Part shown: positions 48,063 through 61,505 of the stretch, in pieces | Numbering within the stretch: position 1 is the stretch's first letter | Layout: every line of letters starts with the position of its first letter | From: Carposina sasakii | Lineage: Eukaryota > Arthropoda > Insecta > Lepidoptera > Carposinidae | NCBI GenBank assembly: GCA_014607495.2 | Contig: CP053169.1 | Coordinates: forward strand, 6,820,001-6,884,000 | Direction: 5' to 3' | DNA length: 64,000 bases | Position numbers and translations under genes: made by a program | The notes under the pieces: generated by a model | Seen by the model: only the letters and a program-made list of their open reading frames with translations | Databases searched by the model: none | What the model was told of the DNA's origin: nothing

Positions 48063-50362
48063 TATAGGTATTAGACATGGGTAACTCCGGACACAACTAT
48101 ATCCTCGGATATATATCCAGAGGTGGATATGAATCAACTCCTTCACTTTAAAGAAATTTACCATATCCTATATCCGACCCACTCCGTACCGAATAATGCC
48201 GAAGATAAGAATAAGTGAGCGAGACGGAATGCGACGCGCCGGCACGCGCGGTACTATCGCAGTAGACGCATGAGCGCGAATGTAACGACATTACACGAGT
48301 ATATACGAATACTCACGAGCGACAGGCATGCCGTTTAATAAATATTTGTTTTCGTTTAAGTTTTATAGATTTAAGTATTTTGTTTTTAATGTAAATAAAA
48401 GCTTTTGGATTTGGATGGACAATAGCTATTAATGGGTTCATTATACTTTCTGTTAATCTCCAATATGTACGAATCTGCTCAGTTATCTCGATTAAATCTC
48501 TTCGTTCCCGTATACACGTTTGATGTACTACATTTCAGGACTCCACCTAATAGGTATATAGTATAACAAAGAAACATATAGTAGGTGCACTCGAAAACAT
48601 TTCTACTGCAGAAACTTGATACTTTTGAGTGCTTTTATTTTAATATTGATGAGCGTTGATGGTAATTTAAGATAGTCCTTTGGGCTGGGTACTCCAACGG
48701 CTCATTGTGGTAGTTTGATGTACTTTAGACACAGCTATAAAAACGCTTTTGTAGGATGTCTTTTACGATTCTGTAGGATGATAGCTAGCTTTTTATTGTT
48801 CCTGGAACAGAAAACCAGTTTATGGATAGATAAATTAAAGGGAAACATAGATGACAGGTTCTAAAATAAATTAACGTCTCTTATATAAAATAGTCCGTAA
48901 TCAGTTGTTCTTATAAAGGAACAATTACACACTATAACACTATAACTTAGTCTCAAAACAGTCCAGCAGCCGGAACAGTTCGTGCTAATCGGAACAGACA
49001 GACAGACAAAAGTTGTCAAAATGTTATTTTCGTTTATGTACATCCATATACTTATTTGAGCTGTTATTTTAATATTACAAAACACTCAAATTTTATTTAC
49101 TTCTTAGTTTAAGTAAGTATAGAAGATGTATAAATAATGATTCCCACCAAATAACCTTTCGGATTTGTAGAAAGAAGAGCAATATTAAAACTTTATTAAT
49201 TTCTGCATTAGTCGCGTGTGAAACGCACCGTGTGCCCGTTCATGTAAGTAGACGTACTATCTAGATGGTATAGATAGATTGTAGCCATTGTTTTCTGTTA
49301 CAATTGTACTAATAGCGCTACACGTGGACCGGTGTAGGTTTACTGACCTACACACATATCGTGGACATGAATATTAAACTGACACCTGTCCAATGACGAC
49401 ACAACAATATTTAGGAAATAAACAGTTTACAAATAAATGAAAAATCGACAGGGCTTTTTTCATTATCATGGCTCGTTTTTCCATAAGACGACACGGCCTC
49501 CATACTAGATGACGAAATGTGGTGGTCGTGTCGTTGTCTAGTCGAAAAACACCCATACTCGGCACTCCAGTTTCATAGGATAGCGGTGCCGTTAAATAGC
49601 GGCCGTACGAGCGCAAAACTCAACTCTTACGGTGCCGACTTGTACACCTAAAAAGTAAAATCATGGCCGCCAGAAGAAATAGTGGGTACATGCCAACCGT
49701 AGCACATGCTACGAGCTACGGACACTGGCTACGATCTACGAACCTACTACGGCAGGATCGCAGACTGATACTATTATTATTACTGCAATACTTTACCGTT
49801 TTACTTTATAATCAAATAATTATTTGCCCAACTTTAAGGCAACAGGAAGAACATAGAATTTTTTAAAAATCTAAATGATTTTGCAAATAGGTTCACCTCA
49901 GTTATCGCTACCTAAAATATTATTAACGGCCAGTATAACTTAGTTAAATACATTACCTTCTTATGTATGAGCACATTAACGTCACTTCAGTTATATTGGG
50001 AGACATAAAAGATCTTCAGGTCATACGTGCTACCCTCGTTATATTTAAACAATTTGCAACGTCTGTCGAGCTTTTTCGCTCTAAAAAAGCTGTCTAGACA
50101 CGCACGATGGACACAAGTTTACCTAACCTAGTGCTAGCGTCGCCACCGTATATGCGGCTTCGCATAATTTATATGTGGTGATAGAGTTGTCGCTAACAAC
50201 CGTCAGTAAATTGTGTGGTAACGCCCATTACAAACGCATTTGGGTTTTGGCAATTTGTAGAACATGTGTTCTACTATGTATATATACCGTTTTCACTAAT
50301 GAGGGTGTGAGGAATGGAATATTCTCTTCCTTGTGCGTTGCAGAGAAAATAAAGCGTTATAA

Positions 50363-50631
50363 TCCGTTAGGATATGGTTGATCGTTTCATCTTTAAACAT
50401 TGTGCTGAGGGATTCAGCTTTGTTTGCCGAGATTTGGCTAGTGTATATGTGTCTATCGGGATGAAAAATAACGTTGCCAATATGTAATTTAGAAAAGAGA
50501 AGGTAAAATTCGTCATCCGAGTAATTGACCCGGTAGCTCAGTGGTTAGAGCGGCTGGCACGGTTTGCAGTGGTCGTGGGTTCGATTCCCACTCGGGTGAA
50601 GAATTTTTTCCATTTCTTTATTAATAATTTT
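50363..50631 (+). mobile_element. Complete SINE with an internal tRNA-like module
   Basis: 269 bases are enclosed by ATAAAGCGTTATAA at 50349-50362 and 50632-50645, an exact 14-base target duplication. The first 160 bases are not tRNA-like. The A box (TAGCTCAGTGG) and B box (GGTTCGATTCC) lie at about 50532-50588, followed by a short TTTATTAATAATTTT tail. Relatives lie at 33073-33177 and 56893-58489. Confidence 0.75.
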
Positions 50632-50698
50632 ATAAAGCGTTATAAAGAAAGCTTAAGGAAGTCCTACTTATTATGTGTGATTCGGTCAGGCGTCACTA

Positions 50699-50862
50699 TT
50701 CGGAAGTTCAAATTTCCATTGAGGAGTCGCCCACCACCGGGCCCTACACCCTCCGCTGACCCTCGAGTCACGAACACAAGACACTACTGTCGCACCGAGA
50801 AGCCAGATCCAAGCACCTAGCATGCAACCATAAATACATAGCTGCTAATCCGAAAACCAATT
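50699..50862 (+). repeat. Dispersed repeat family E
   Basis: Shares CCACCGGGCCCTACACCCTC and CACCTAGCATGCAA with the 22.5 kb copy. Confidence 0.5.
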
Positions 50863-51791
50863 AAAATTTGGACAGATACTCGTATCAACAATTTTTATTA
50901 CATGATATAGTGTGAGAGTCTGTGATTATTGCGAGTGCAATACATGGATGAGATAAATATTTCTGTATGTATTTTTTTTGTATAAAGTGTAGACTGAATG
51001 ACAAGTTTTTTATAGCATGTTAGGCTTAGTATTACGTTTTTATCTTAGGTTGTATTTAGTACCCATAACACAGAAAATTCCACCAATTCTATATGTTATT
51101 TTTAGCAGCTTTGTTGAAGGAACTTTTTGTGTTATTTTATAAAAAAACTTATGTATTTATTACCAACAGTATAACCCTTGGAACAAACTACCAGTATTTA
51201 TTTAGACAAATACATTATAGAAAAACCTAAGAAGAGAACATTCAGTATGTTGCCTCAACTGCCTGCCTGTTTATTTTTTAATAATATTTTTAGTTGAAGG
51301 AACTTTTATTTTATAAAATATGTATGTATATTATTTATTTAGTTATATTGTATGTACTTATTTTTTTGTTAAATTTTATTGTTTATATTGGGTTTTATAG
51401 ATAGGTGTTTTTTATAGTTTGGATGTGCACGTATGATATCCTTACATTTACCAATCACAAAATGTTAACTGGTTAGCTGGAAGAAATCTCTGTCAGAGAT
51501 AAGCCCGCCTTTGTACATTATCTTTTTAATAATATGATCATTTATGTTTACTATGTGTACAATAAAGAATATATATAAGGATTAGCTAAACTGAACCGCG
51601 AAATCCGGAGTTCGTGCCCTGCATAATGCGGAACGTAATACGGTTGTGACAGGCTCAATGGCGGTAGAATTTAATTTCCTAAATTCACATGTGGGTGGCC
51701 ATGAATTTTTATAAAAGCTTTAGGTATTATGTGTTATGTTTGGGGGAGGACTATGTTCAGCATTGGCTCATGAGAATGATGATTATGTGAT

Positions 51792-52160
51792 AAGGTGAGT
51801 ATAGACTGGAGCATTTACTTGTAATAGAACAACGAGCCGTTCTATGATATGTTCTAGTGTATATTAGACGAACCAGACGTCGAGCACGTTCGCCGTTTCG
51901 TTACGACAATAATTTGTAGAAACCAACAAGCGTATTGGTGTAACATTTCGTCGAGCCTTTGCACGAGCGCGGGTGATTCAATATTCAATACATTTCAATG
52001 AAGAATGAACGCAAGGTACAACGAAATGTTACGGGTAAAATATGCACACTCGCTGTGAGCATTCGCAGGAACGTTACGTTACATGGAAATACGTACCATT
52101 CGTAAGCACGTTACATTACACAGAAATGCTCGAGAAAATGCTCTAGTCTATACTCACCTT
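51792..52160. mobile_element. MITE (family N)
   Basis: The ends AAGGTGAGTATAGACTGGAG and its near-complement (TAGTCTATACTCACCTT) form a terminal inverted repeat of about 25 bases. 369 bases, non-coding. Confidence 0.6.
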
Positions 52161-53520
52161 TATGCAAGCGAGGTGTCTTACGTTCTTAAGGGAAAATATT
52201 TCCAATGGTCAGATTGCCTATCTGAAGAAAAATGGGCATTTATTCTAAAAAATATAATGTCGTAAGCTTATTTAATTTCATTGTATAAAAAATATGATGC
52301 GTTATAAGTAGTTCGTAAAAAGCTGAACCATTTTCCTATGTAGTTTACGTGTACAAAAATATATTAAGTAATTCAAAGGAAAACACAAAAGAAAACATTT
52401 CATACGTCTCAGGATCATACAAAACTAAAGCGAGCGCGAGTAAATAACAGGGAATCTTTCAAACGTCTCAAGGCTTTTCCTCCTCAGCGAACCCGAAAGG
52501 CATGACCGTCAAAGCGGGGGTCTTAGCAACTTTTCTTTTGACTCCGCTAGTTTCTTAGAGAAATATGAAATTATTTATTACTTGCCGTTCCCGGGACTTC
52601 GACCACGAAGGGTCCATATTGACGTAATATTGCGGGAAAATTTTATTTTTCCGGCACGAAATGTAAGGCCATGTCTTTTCTTGGACATCCTTCTACATAT
52701 CATTATGTAAGTAGATGGGCCTAAATCAACATCATCGGTCCAGCAACTTTTTCGTAGAAAATTAACTTAATTATGTTTATAATTAGTTTTTTTGGAACTA
52801 TCGGGAGGGTATTACGATCCCCAAATAACTGTTGTTCCTAGGAAATCTTGTTTGTCTAGATCTGCAATCGTACCTAAACCGTGACATAGTACGATTAGTA
52901 GCCTCCAAGCATAAGTAAGAAATAAGAAAAGATAAAAATTTAATTAAAAGTCAGAAATGCTATTGTAAAATATTACTTGCGATGAAATATTAGTCCGTTA
53001 TTGGAATTTACGAGATACAAACTCCACGGCTAAAGTTTTTTGCACGATACAAGGCACAGGGTTGTACCAACTTTATACCAGGCGCGTCTCGTTATAGCAT
53101 ATTTATATAACTACCGTGCATAAGGCAATATAGTGAAGGCTTGGGTACACCGAGGTGCGGGTCGCTAGTTAACTATGATATAACTATAAACAAAATTTTG
53201 TAATACCTAACAGTATTTATAAAAACCTAAGAATTTAGAGTACCTATACTAAATATTACATCCAATCTGAAATTCAATCAAACATGATTGAAATATCCTA
53301 AAGTAATTAAGGATTGTTTGTTAAGTTAGGGAGGTACACTTAAAATCTACTTTGGAATTAGTTACGTGCTTTTATAACAAAATATTTACTGAAATTTTCT
53401 CCGCCTGTCACAAATTATCTCAATTTATATTATATTTGATAGACATTTTACTCAGAGTAGGTACCTAAAGTTGGTTAAGGTGTTTTATCTCAGTATAACT
53501 ATATTTTTTAAATTCTTATT

Positions 53521-54495
53521 CAGGGTTTGGCCAGGCAAATACTGAAATGCTGAACAAGTACCATTGTGTTGAGTTATACGACAGTGTTATTACTTAGACA
53601 CGAAAATAGATTTTTTTATATTTTATTCGAAAGATATTACAAATACAAACCAAATAATGCAAAAATAACATCAATCGGTTAGTAAATACCAAAGTTACAG
53701 GAGTTTAAAAGTTTGAAAAATTTTACGAAAAAAATTTACAACATAAAAGGAGTCAAAACATACAATTTTACCCATATTTTGAATTATCTCATTGATTTAA
53801 TACTTTATTAATATCTGCACCTATTAATAAACAATTTTTATTGAAAACAATACACAAAATATTAAATATCACGTTCATAAAATAAGATTGCATTTTTTCA
53901 TACTATATAATTTGAGACGGTTGTCTATTTGCCATTTAAGTATGGAGCAAACGGAGCGTTTTAAAAACATTTTGCCGGCTCGTATTTTTGAATTGCTGTA
54001 AATCGAAAATGGTTAAAGTTAGATATGCCATTCTAAGGGCAAACTTTATGAAATTTATTTTAAAGAAAAAGAACATTATTTACAAACTTTTTAATTTTTT
54101 TACGTAGAATATAAAAATGAAATAAAAAAATTCATGCATATAGGTACCCTATTGTATCGGGCGATCCTGTGACTAATTAAATGGGTTTATTGGTTATTGT
54201 GACACATTGCTGTTTTTTGGATCACTTGTGACTCTCCATTAGAGTTGATCAGTTATTTGAATTGAACTTCTTTGATGGCAACTTTTTTTTGAAAATCGTC
54301 TATTGGTTATAATTTTATTTTGAAGTCATTATCTAAGGCCTAATTAAACGAACTAAACTATTTTTTTCCCGAAAATATGAAAAAAGTGACGAAAAATTTT
54401 GGTATTTTCCTGAGAAAATTGTCAGTGTTTTTCGACTCAGAATCACGGTCTGAAGTCATGGTATTAATATTTGCCTGGCTGTCACAAACACCCTG
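53521..54495. mobile_element. Long family D element
   Basis: It starts CAGGGTTTGGCCAGGCAAAT and ends GGCTGTCACAAACACCCTG. Both end regions match the 455-base copy at 21.1 kb, but about 500 extra AT-rich bases lie in the middle. No coding frame of note. Confidence 0.5.
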
Positions 54496-54859
54496 TAAAA
54501 TAATGGCTTAGCTTTCCAGCAGCTCAAAAATAAATGACGAAATTCCTGATACCTATAAATAGTTCTGGCATTTTTACCCCGAAAAACTTAAATTGAATGA
54601 GCTCTAACTTCCCGTAGCAGATCATTTTCAGTAAATGCTATTAGCATGCTATAGTTGTTATAGAAGTTCTGCCCTTTTTCACAATTGAAAAATGAGCTGC
54701 TAACTTCCCGTAGCAGATATTGCAAATCAAAATCCGTTGTTATAGAGGACATAGCAGGGCTCTTTGCTAAATTTGGAAAGACGGCTACGCGACCGATTCG
54801 ATGAACCCTATTTTATAATCTGTCGGTATAGAGAGCACTTACTTTTTAATCATACAAAC

Positions 54860-55035
54860 AGCTGTATTCTCGAACTGGGGTAGAACCAGAACTGCAGGAT
54901 CATAAGGGAGATCTCACAGCCACGTTCAGCATAGCGAGGGCAGATGAACATGGTCACTGACAAGTTACTAGCCTGTCGCCTGAGAGAATGCCCGAGTTCC
55001 TTACGATGCCTCTTAAGAAATGCACGGAAGTAAAT
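54860..55035 (+). repeat. Dispersed repeat family C
   Basis: Contains GGATCATAAGGGAGATCTCA, CCACGTTCAGCATAGC and CGCCTGAGAGAATGCCCGAG, shared with the other family C copies. Confidence 0.5.
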
Positions 55036-55456
55036 GCATTTTTAATCAAGTAGGATAGTAATACCAAATGTAATATTTGGCAGTGACTAGCGAGCGATTG
55101 CGACTGGTTGCATGTTAGAAAATAAATGTGCTAGCAAATCGCAATTAGTTTCTCTTCCCCAAGTGGTTAAGGCATATAAATAGATTTTTCAAGACTTCTA
55201 CTGAACCAAATAATTTTATTTATCTAAAAATATACGATAAAAAACAGGTTAGGCAAACGTTAACTATTGTACACGCCAATCAATAAGAAGATAATTTTAT
55301 ACAAGGAAATAGAGCATGCGGGCATTGTTTGCATTTTCAACATCCGCTGCGCTGGACGGGTTGATCGATCTTTTACCCCTATCTGTTTATTCTAATGCAA
55401 CAATCCTTTATTCTCACAATTTGACATGATCATATAGGACACATACGGTATAAGGC

Positions 55457-55626
55457 AGGCCGCAGACGTCCGGTTTCCTAATACGGTTTCCTGATCAGGA
55501 ATTCAGATCCGGAACGCACACCATCCGGTTTTTCATTCTGATTTTTATAAGACGAGTACACGTCATGAACGACGAAGACGAATTGATTGCTGGAAACCGT
55601 ATCAGGAAACCTGACGTCTGCGGCCT
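55457..55626. mobile_element. MITE (family I)
   Basis: Terminal inverted repeats of about 35 bases start AGGCCGCAGACGTCCGGTTT and end GACGTCTGCGGCCT. 170 bases. Confidence 0.65.
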
Positions 55627-56892
55627 CGCTCAGAGGAGCTCAATTTTTGATGATTTATGTAGGTATATTGTTCCAGATATGTTTTTTTTTTCATTTCACA
55701 TTTAGAGCCTAAAGAGCTCTTGAGCCTTTGAGAGCCAATAGAAATAAACAAGTGACGCGACATTGGCTTATCTTAACGTAAACTGCCTCAGCGTACAAGA
55801 ACGAGTAAGGAAAATATTGAGAATTTCATAATAAAGAAAATTACAAGAATATTTTGGGTTATTTCCTACATAAAAATGATTTCACAAAATTAAGAAGATT
55901 CCAGTTTCTCCTGTAGATATATTGAAATTGTTACATATTTTATTTATGCGTGTACAATGAAGAATAAGATTCCAGTTTATTTGCACATTCTATAGGTATT
56001 TTACTATAAGAGCAGTCGTCTGATATAAGATTTCCAACGATATTCCGGCGAAATTATATTTACACTGTTTTAATGTCACACCCCATTTTCAGACGTAGGG
56101 ATTTGCATGATAAATTATCTACGCTTTAGATTTTCACAGTGCAAGCAAGCCTTATTGTTCTACATCGCCATTTTATGTGTCTAATAAACGGACGTCGCAA
56201 GATAATAATGGATACCATTAAAATATTTTAATCTCAGTAATGGCATTTCTGGATGTTGTTGTTTCACACCAAGCGAGAGCTGACGAAATAATGATAATAT
56301 TTACATTAATTTAGATAGGTACTTATTTACCTATAGGGATGTACCTAGGTACGTTTGATGAATGTGGATAATATGGATGAATGGAAGAAGAGGACATATT
56401 GCCCTGATTCCAATGGAATGGGAACAGGGGGCCAATTCTTAAAAAGTAATAAGCCGAAACGGAACCGTTGTAGACGCTCAGAACAAAGCAATGAATACTT
56501 TACGGTGACGTAATTATTAGACACATTTCAGCACGAGACAGATATTTGATTTTATTCTGTGATACTCGCGACCACTGCATGCTAAAATATACCTTAATAC
56601 TCCGGGAGTAAATATTGCTTCGCACCGCGTTTCGTTAACGGTTCGTTAGTCTTTCGGGTAAGGCAGGATGATGATGATGATGTAGGTGTGTTTACTCGGT
56701 ACCCCTAAAAGTTGGTAACGGATTATGAAGTATCTTTAAATAGTGGATTTAAAGTTGTACGTACTTTTTATACACAGGTACTTTTATCGTGAATATTTCT
56801 TTTTGGCAATGGCCAATAAAAATCGTGGAAATAGGAATCATTACAACAACAAAATCCCCCGATTTGTATATTGATGACATTGTTTATTAGCC

Positions 56893-58489
56893 TAAAATTA
56901 TTAATAAAGAAATGGAAAAAATTCCTCACCCGGGTGGGAATCGAACCCACGACCTCTGCATTCCGCATGCCAGCGCTCTCACCACTGAGCCACCGGGTCA
57001 ATTACTCGGATGACGAATTTTACCATCTCTTTTCTAAATAATAGCTTTATTAGAGAGCTTAAATTACTATTGACAATAATATTACTACTACATTAAAACT
57101 AAAAACTAAATTAATCTACACGAAATCTACATTAAATATATTTACAAAGTTGCCTTCTACCGGGAGGGTGCCCAGAATGCTGGCCACGTTGTATGGCAAT
57201 GCTAATTTTTTGCGCAAAAAAGAGACCAGCATTCTGGTCACTGTAGCTTTCGCGTAATTTATTTGAAATTTCCCGGTAGAGGCGATGAGCCTCTGGTCCC
57301 CACGGTCCCAGTGTCTCGACGCCAAACGGCACAAACATGTAGTCTCCTGGGAGTCCTGCATATCTGCGGCGCTTGGCGTTTTCGGCTGAACATGCGGCAG
57401 CACCGACCTTAACTGATGTTCCGCCGATGTGGGACGCAGCAAGTGTGTCAACACAAGTAGCGTCCCACACAAGCGGTCGACCCATCTCCCAAGGCACTAG
57501 CGTCATACCGTCGGGCCTTTTCCCATCGTCACGCGCTAGGCCTCTGGGCTCCAAGATTGCCGGCGCGTAGACTTTTCCAAGGGCCCGACGGATCGATTCA
57601 TTTAAGTTTGCATGCCTTGGGAGGCGGCCTGAGCTGCTTATGCATGAAAGACCGTGGTGACCAAGTTGACCCACACTGTCCCCGCATTGGCAGATATGGG
57701 GGACTGTTACTGGGGCCCCGAGACGAAGCGAAGCAGCTATCCGGAATGTGGTTCTGTCCAGCATGGTACTCGTATGCGGTGATGGTAGGGCCTGCAGCCA
57801 TAGTCCCGATTCCCACTCTCCGACAGCTAGTAGACGAGCGCGCTCTGCGATATTGGATGACGTTTGTATTAGCTCTTTCCGTACCAAATCGCAGAGTGGC
57901 TCATCCCACTGTCGTTGAGAGGATGGGTTCTTGGGCAGGTCCACATTCGGGCACCGTGCTGTCCAATTGTTTCTGGCTTCGGCCAACCCACAGACTGAAA
58001 CACTAATATCGCCAAATGTCGGTTGTAGAATTTTTTTTATTAGTTTTTCTGTGCTGCAGGCCGAGGACAGAAACGCGGGTAGACTAACACTGGAAATTTT
58101 GCGTATGCCAAGACCCCCATCCTGATTGGAAGGGAGGCCTGTGTCCAAATACGGTCGTTAATTTGGATGTTGAAAGTGTGCGTAATTGTTTTCTGAGTTA
58201 TGGAATCTAATAGGTCGAGTAAATTAGGGTGTTTCCAGACATTGCAGCATCGGAGGATGTATGTGCATTTTGGAACGAAAAGACAGTGTTTAATTATGCA
58301 GTGGGCCATATGCGTATTAATTTTTTGAAGGCGATCCGAAACTGAATGGAGATTTTTTTTTTTCTAAATTACATATTGGCAACGTTATTTTTCATCCCGA
58401 TAGCTATACACCAGCCAAATCTCGGCAAACAAAGCTGAATCCCTCAGCACAATGTTTAAAGATGAAACGATCAACCATATCCTAACGGA
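56893..58489 (-). mobile_element. SINE copy interrupted by a LINE fragment
   Basis: The minus strand carries the same 5' region (TCCGTTAGGATATGGTTGAT) and tRNA-like module (56928-57000) as the SINE at 50.4 kb. They are split at ATTTAGAAAA by 57040-58359. Confidence 0.7.
57040..58359 (-). mobile_element. 5'-truncated LINE fragment flanked by a 10-bp repeat
   Basis: ATTTAGAAAA (minus strand) occurs at 57030-57039 and 58360-58369, but once in the uninterrupted SINE. Between lies the C-terminal part of a non-LTR retrotransposon polyprotein: a 338-codon frame at 57132-58148 with GGLGIRKISSVSLPAFLSS, a Cys/His block (CQCG...HHGLSC), ARDDGKRPDGMTLVPWE and FVPFGVETLGPWGPEA. Reading frames shift near 58114 and near 57190, so it is decayed. 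The upstream reverse transcriptase core is missing. Confidence 0.7.
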
Positions 58490-58704
58490 TTATATTAATG
58501 GAGAAGTGTTTTTATAAATTTATCTTTTATTTATTAGCCTGTTTCGTCCCACTGTTGGACACAAGTCTCCCACTCCTTCCATCTGTTTGTGATGGCAAAG
58601 CCATCAAACATTTAATTAGACTATTCAATGGGAAGGTTAAAGGTGCGTGGGATATCGACACAGATAGCTCTACGATAGCTCTATCTCGATTATATGCTGT
58701 AGTT

Positions 58705-58965
58705 TTTATTGGGTTTTCCAAAAGGAAATAAAAAACGCGATGGGCGACTATTTCGCAGCCTCCGCCGTCCGTCTGTCTGTCACAAGGCCATAACTCATTC
58801 TGTATTTCTGTTGCCGTTTAAACAACAAAATAATACTAAGGGAGGCATCCATACAACAAACGTGGTTTTTTCCGTTTTTTTGTACTTAGATAATGATACG
58901 GATTCCGAATATTCGCGTTTCTTGCGCGAGTCCAACACGCACTTGGTCGCGTTTATTACATTAAA
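58705..58965 (+). repeat. LINE 3'-region fragment
   Basis: GGAGGCATCCATACAACAAA and GCGCGAGTCCAACACGCACT resemble a LINE tail widespread in moths. No frame of note. Confidence 0.35.
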
Positions 58966-59278
58966 ATATCCTACCATTCGTATAAGGTGGGTATCGTAAG
59001 AGGCTGTCAGTACTTTTTATCACATAAAAGAGCGTTTTTCTTAATTAGGAAAATATTGACACTGGCGTTGTTGTAACAAAGTCTAAGAGGAAAATTGTGA
59101 CATAATTAGGTTTTTTTCGCAGACTTTATTCGGTTTTGTTGTACAAGTTTTTCCTTGCTACCGTAAAAGTTTTTTGTTTAGTGTCTCTTTAATTAATTTA
59201 CTGTCAAAGCGGGTTTTGTTTCTCTTTTCATCTTCAGTTACATCATTAGGTACACAGATATAATGCTACGTGCTAGGT

Positions 59279-59450
59279 AGATTGTTTTACGGTACGATTA
59301 GCACAGCAGAACCAAATGTAAAAGATCAGTTGCTAGTTCATCGCCTGAGATAACTAACTTAAGTTCCTTAGTCGTCCCTTATGATATGCACAGAGGAAGA
59401 TGCAGCTGATGTATTCTAGTGAAGCTCCACATCAGCACAGAACTATTAGT
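59279..59450 (+). repeat. Dispersed repeat family C
   Basis: Contains AGTTCCTTAGTCG, GATGCAGCTGATGTATTCTA and CACATCAGCACAG, shared with the other copies. Confidence 0.5.
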
Positions 59451-59910
59451 AAGTTCTGATAATTGAACTTATAGGTCATTGTACCTATGCCCTCCGCCCA
59501 CGGTCGAGCGTTTTTCAATAACTTAGGTAATAAGTATAACATATTTGAATACAAAATTGGGAATAAACTGATTTATATTCCTTCTCATAAAATAATTGCT
59601 GATCATCATAAAAACTTATTGGAAAAAACCTTATAATATATATTTAACGTATTGGAAATATCTCAATTCAATCGGTCTTTTGGTTTGTAGAAAACAGGGA
59701 AAATAGATAGGCAAAGTAACATTATGTAAATAAGGAATATATTAGAAGTAAATGTAATAGGTACCTTGGCGTATGTTACATAACTGTTACATATTTAGCT
59801 AAAGTTTAACTCTCTCTACCAACTTGGCTACGTGGTTATTAGAATATTAAAAACTGTCCATTAGATCTAAGTGGCATAATTCCAAAATCTAATCCAACGC
59901 TCTATTGCAG

Positions 59911-60074
59911 CACTGCCCAGAAGCGGCGCTGGTTTCCGCACGAGTCTTGGCCGCGGAAGGAGCACCGGCCACCAGGTCCGCATCAGGAGTGGAGAGACGG
60001 CCCTCCATGCCCAGACCTCCTTTGTGCAAGAGAGGATCTGGATCTCTACTCTCCCAGGGGCCACCTCAATCCAA
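59911..60074 (+). CDS. Candidate exon of an unidentified gene
   Basis: A GC-rich 164-base block stands out in AT-rich DNA. It lies between an acceptor (ctctattgcag) and a donor (CAATCCAA|GTAAGA). All three plus frames are open, so the frame is unclear. One reads HCPEAALVSARVLAAEGAP... RRPSMPRPPLCKRGSGSLL, a Ser/Pro/Arg linker-like sequence. It could be a later exon of SGSM, which is on the same strand, but the RUN exons that should come before it were not found. It could also belong to another gene or a repeat. Confidence 0.25.
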
Positions 60075-60387
60075 GTAAGAGGCATTTGATTAATTATTGA
60101 TCCCATTCATTACTTTAAAATTTTGTCAAGCTATAGAACTTTGTAGGGACATAGGAAGAATACTTACTTATAGAGGCTTACTTCGTCAAGTTTTTAGGAA
60201 TAAAAATTATGCTTATTTTTACCCTTCGAGTAAGTGGTTCACGCTAAGCACTTACTAGCAATTTTCTATCGCTGATGATAGGCAACTCGAGACTGATGGT
60301 CCACATCAAACTTACTAGAGATCCTTAGAATCTTGAATCGCAAAACGAAGAGCATATAGAAAGTTGATGTCCGCTATACCTATCCAG

Positions 60388-60448
60388 TAGCCTTGTGGCG
60401 TGCCCTGGGGGAGGCCTACGTCCAGCAGTGGACTGCAATAGGCTGAAG
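60388..60448 (+). mobile_element. RTE-like LINE 3' end
   Basis: GGGGGAGGCCTACGTCCAGC followed by the GAAGAAGAAGA tail. Short terminal fragment. Confidence 0.5.
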
Positions 60449-61505
60449 AAGAAGAAGATACTCTATCCAGAAATTAACATAAATTCATGAAATGTAGGTA
60501 CCTAAGCTAAAGGCTAATTTTTTTGAATAATGTGAAATTTTTTATGCGCAGAGGGCTTTATATTATAAACCGGAGATTTGCAAATAAAACGGTTTCCTGG
60601 CAGGAACCTGTTTCCAGATTTCGATTTGCATTTTGATTTATATCTGCTCATATTTCGTAGGATTTGCGGGGAATTGCTTAAATTAAATTGTCCTTGGCGG
60701 TGGCTACAATCAAGAAGGAAATTTAAGAAGGAGAAGCTCTAATCAATAAACTAGCGATGGCTCTAAGAAAAAATCCCAGTAATCTAATAATTTTCTCTCG
60801 CCATAGTCTACCCTTCATGTTGCTTATCAGAGCTTAATATTAAGCGTATGTTCATATTGTGTTATTTCTCTATTGTATTATCATTTAATACTTTATAGTC
60901 GATTGTTAGGCTCCTCCGGGATTTTCTAGGCTAAATTTGCATTTTTCTGGTTGTTTCTGCTAATATTGGCTTACAAGAGTTGCAGTGGCGAGAATGAGTA
61001 ATGGACTAATCCTACGCATCATATAACGAACCTTGTTAGACCAAACTAGATGAACATTAATGTTAGACCACATCCCGTCTGTACTTCCTTTATGACCAGA
61101 ACTGAAATATAATATTTTGTATACGGTCCTTAGCATCTTGTAGACGTATCTTGTGCCGCGAGATTGACAATTTATTCTGGGTATGAATGAATAGAGTTGA
61201 GCTACATCTTTATATATGTATGTATGTATACAATTATATATAACAAACGAAGTATACCTACTAAATACTTTAAACTGTGTGTCTAACTATATGTATGTGA
61301 AGCTACAAGACTTAACAGTATTTTATTAGAAATTCAGGAGTATCATTTTAATGAAGCGTGTTTTTAATTCAAACTTTAGATCTGGTTCTGGTCTATGAAT
61401 ATGTTTTCAGGCCGATTTTTCACGTGGTCAGCTCTATTTCAAGGATATAGTTAATGCTATTTCTATCTTTATCAAGTTGAGAAAGAAATTAAAATTATTT
61501 ATATA

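Noticed and set aside
50525..50600. Possible functional tRNA (A and B boxes, cloverleaf-like)
   Set aside because: The same module recurs at 33 kb and 57 kb with an identical SINE tail, target duplications flank it, and the acceptor end has a mismatch. It is SINE sequence.
57557..58006. 149-codon plus-strand frame
   Set aside because: It is the antisense shadow of the LINE coding frame.
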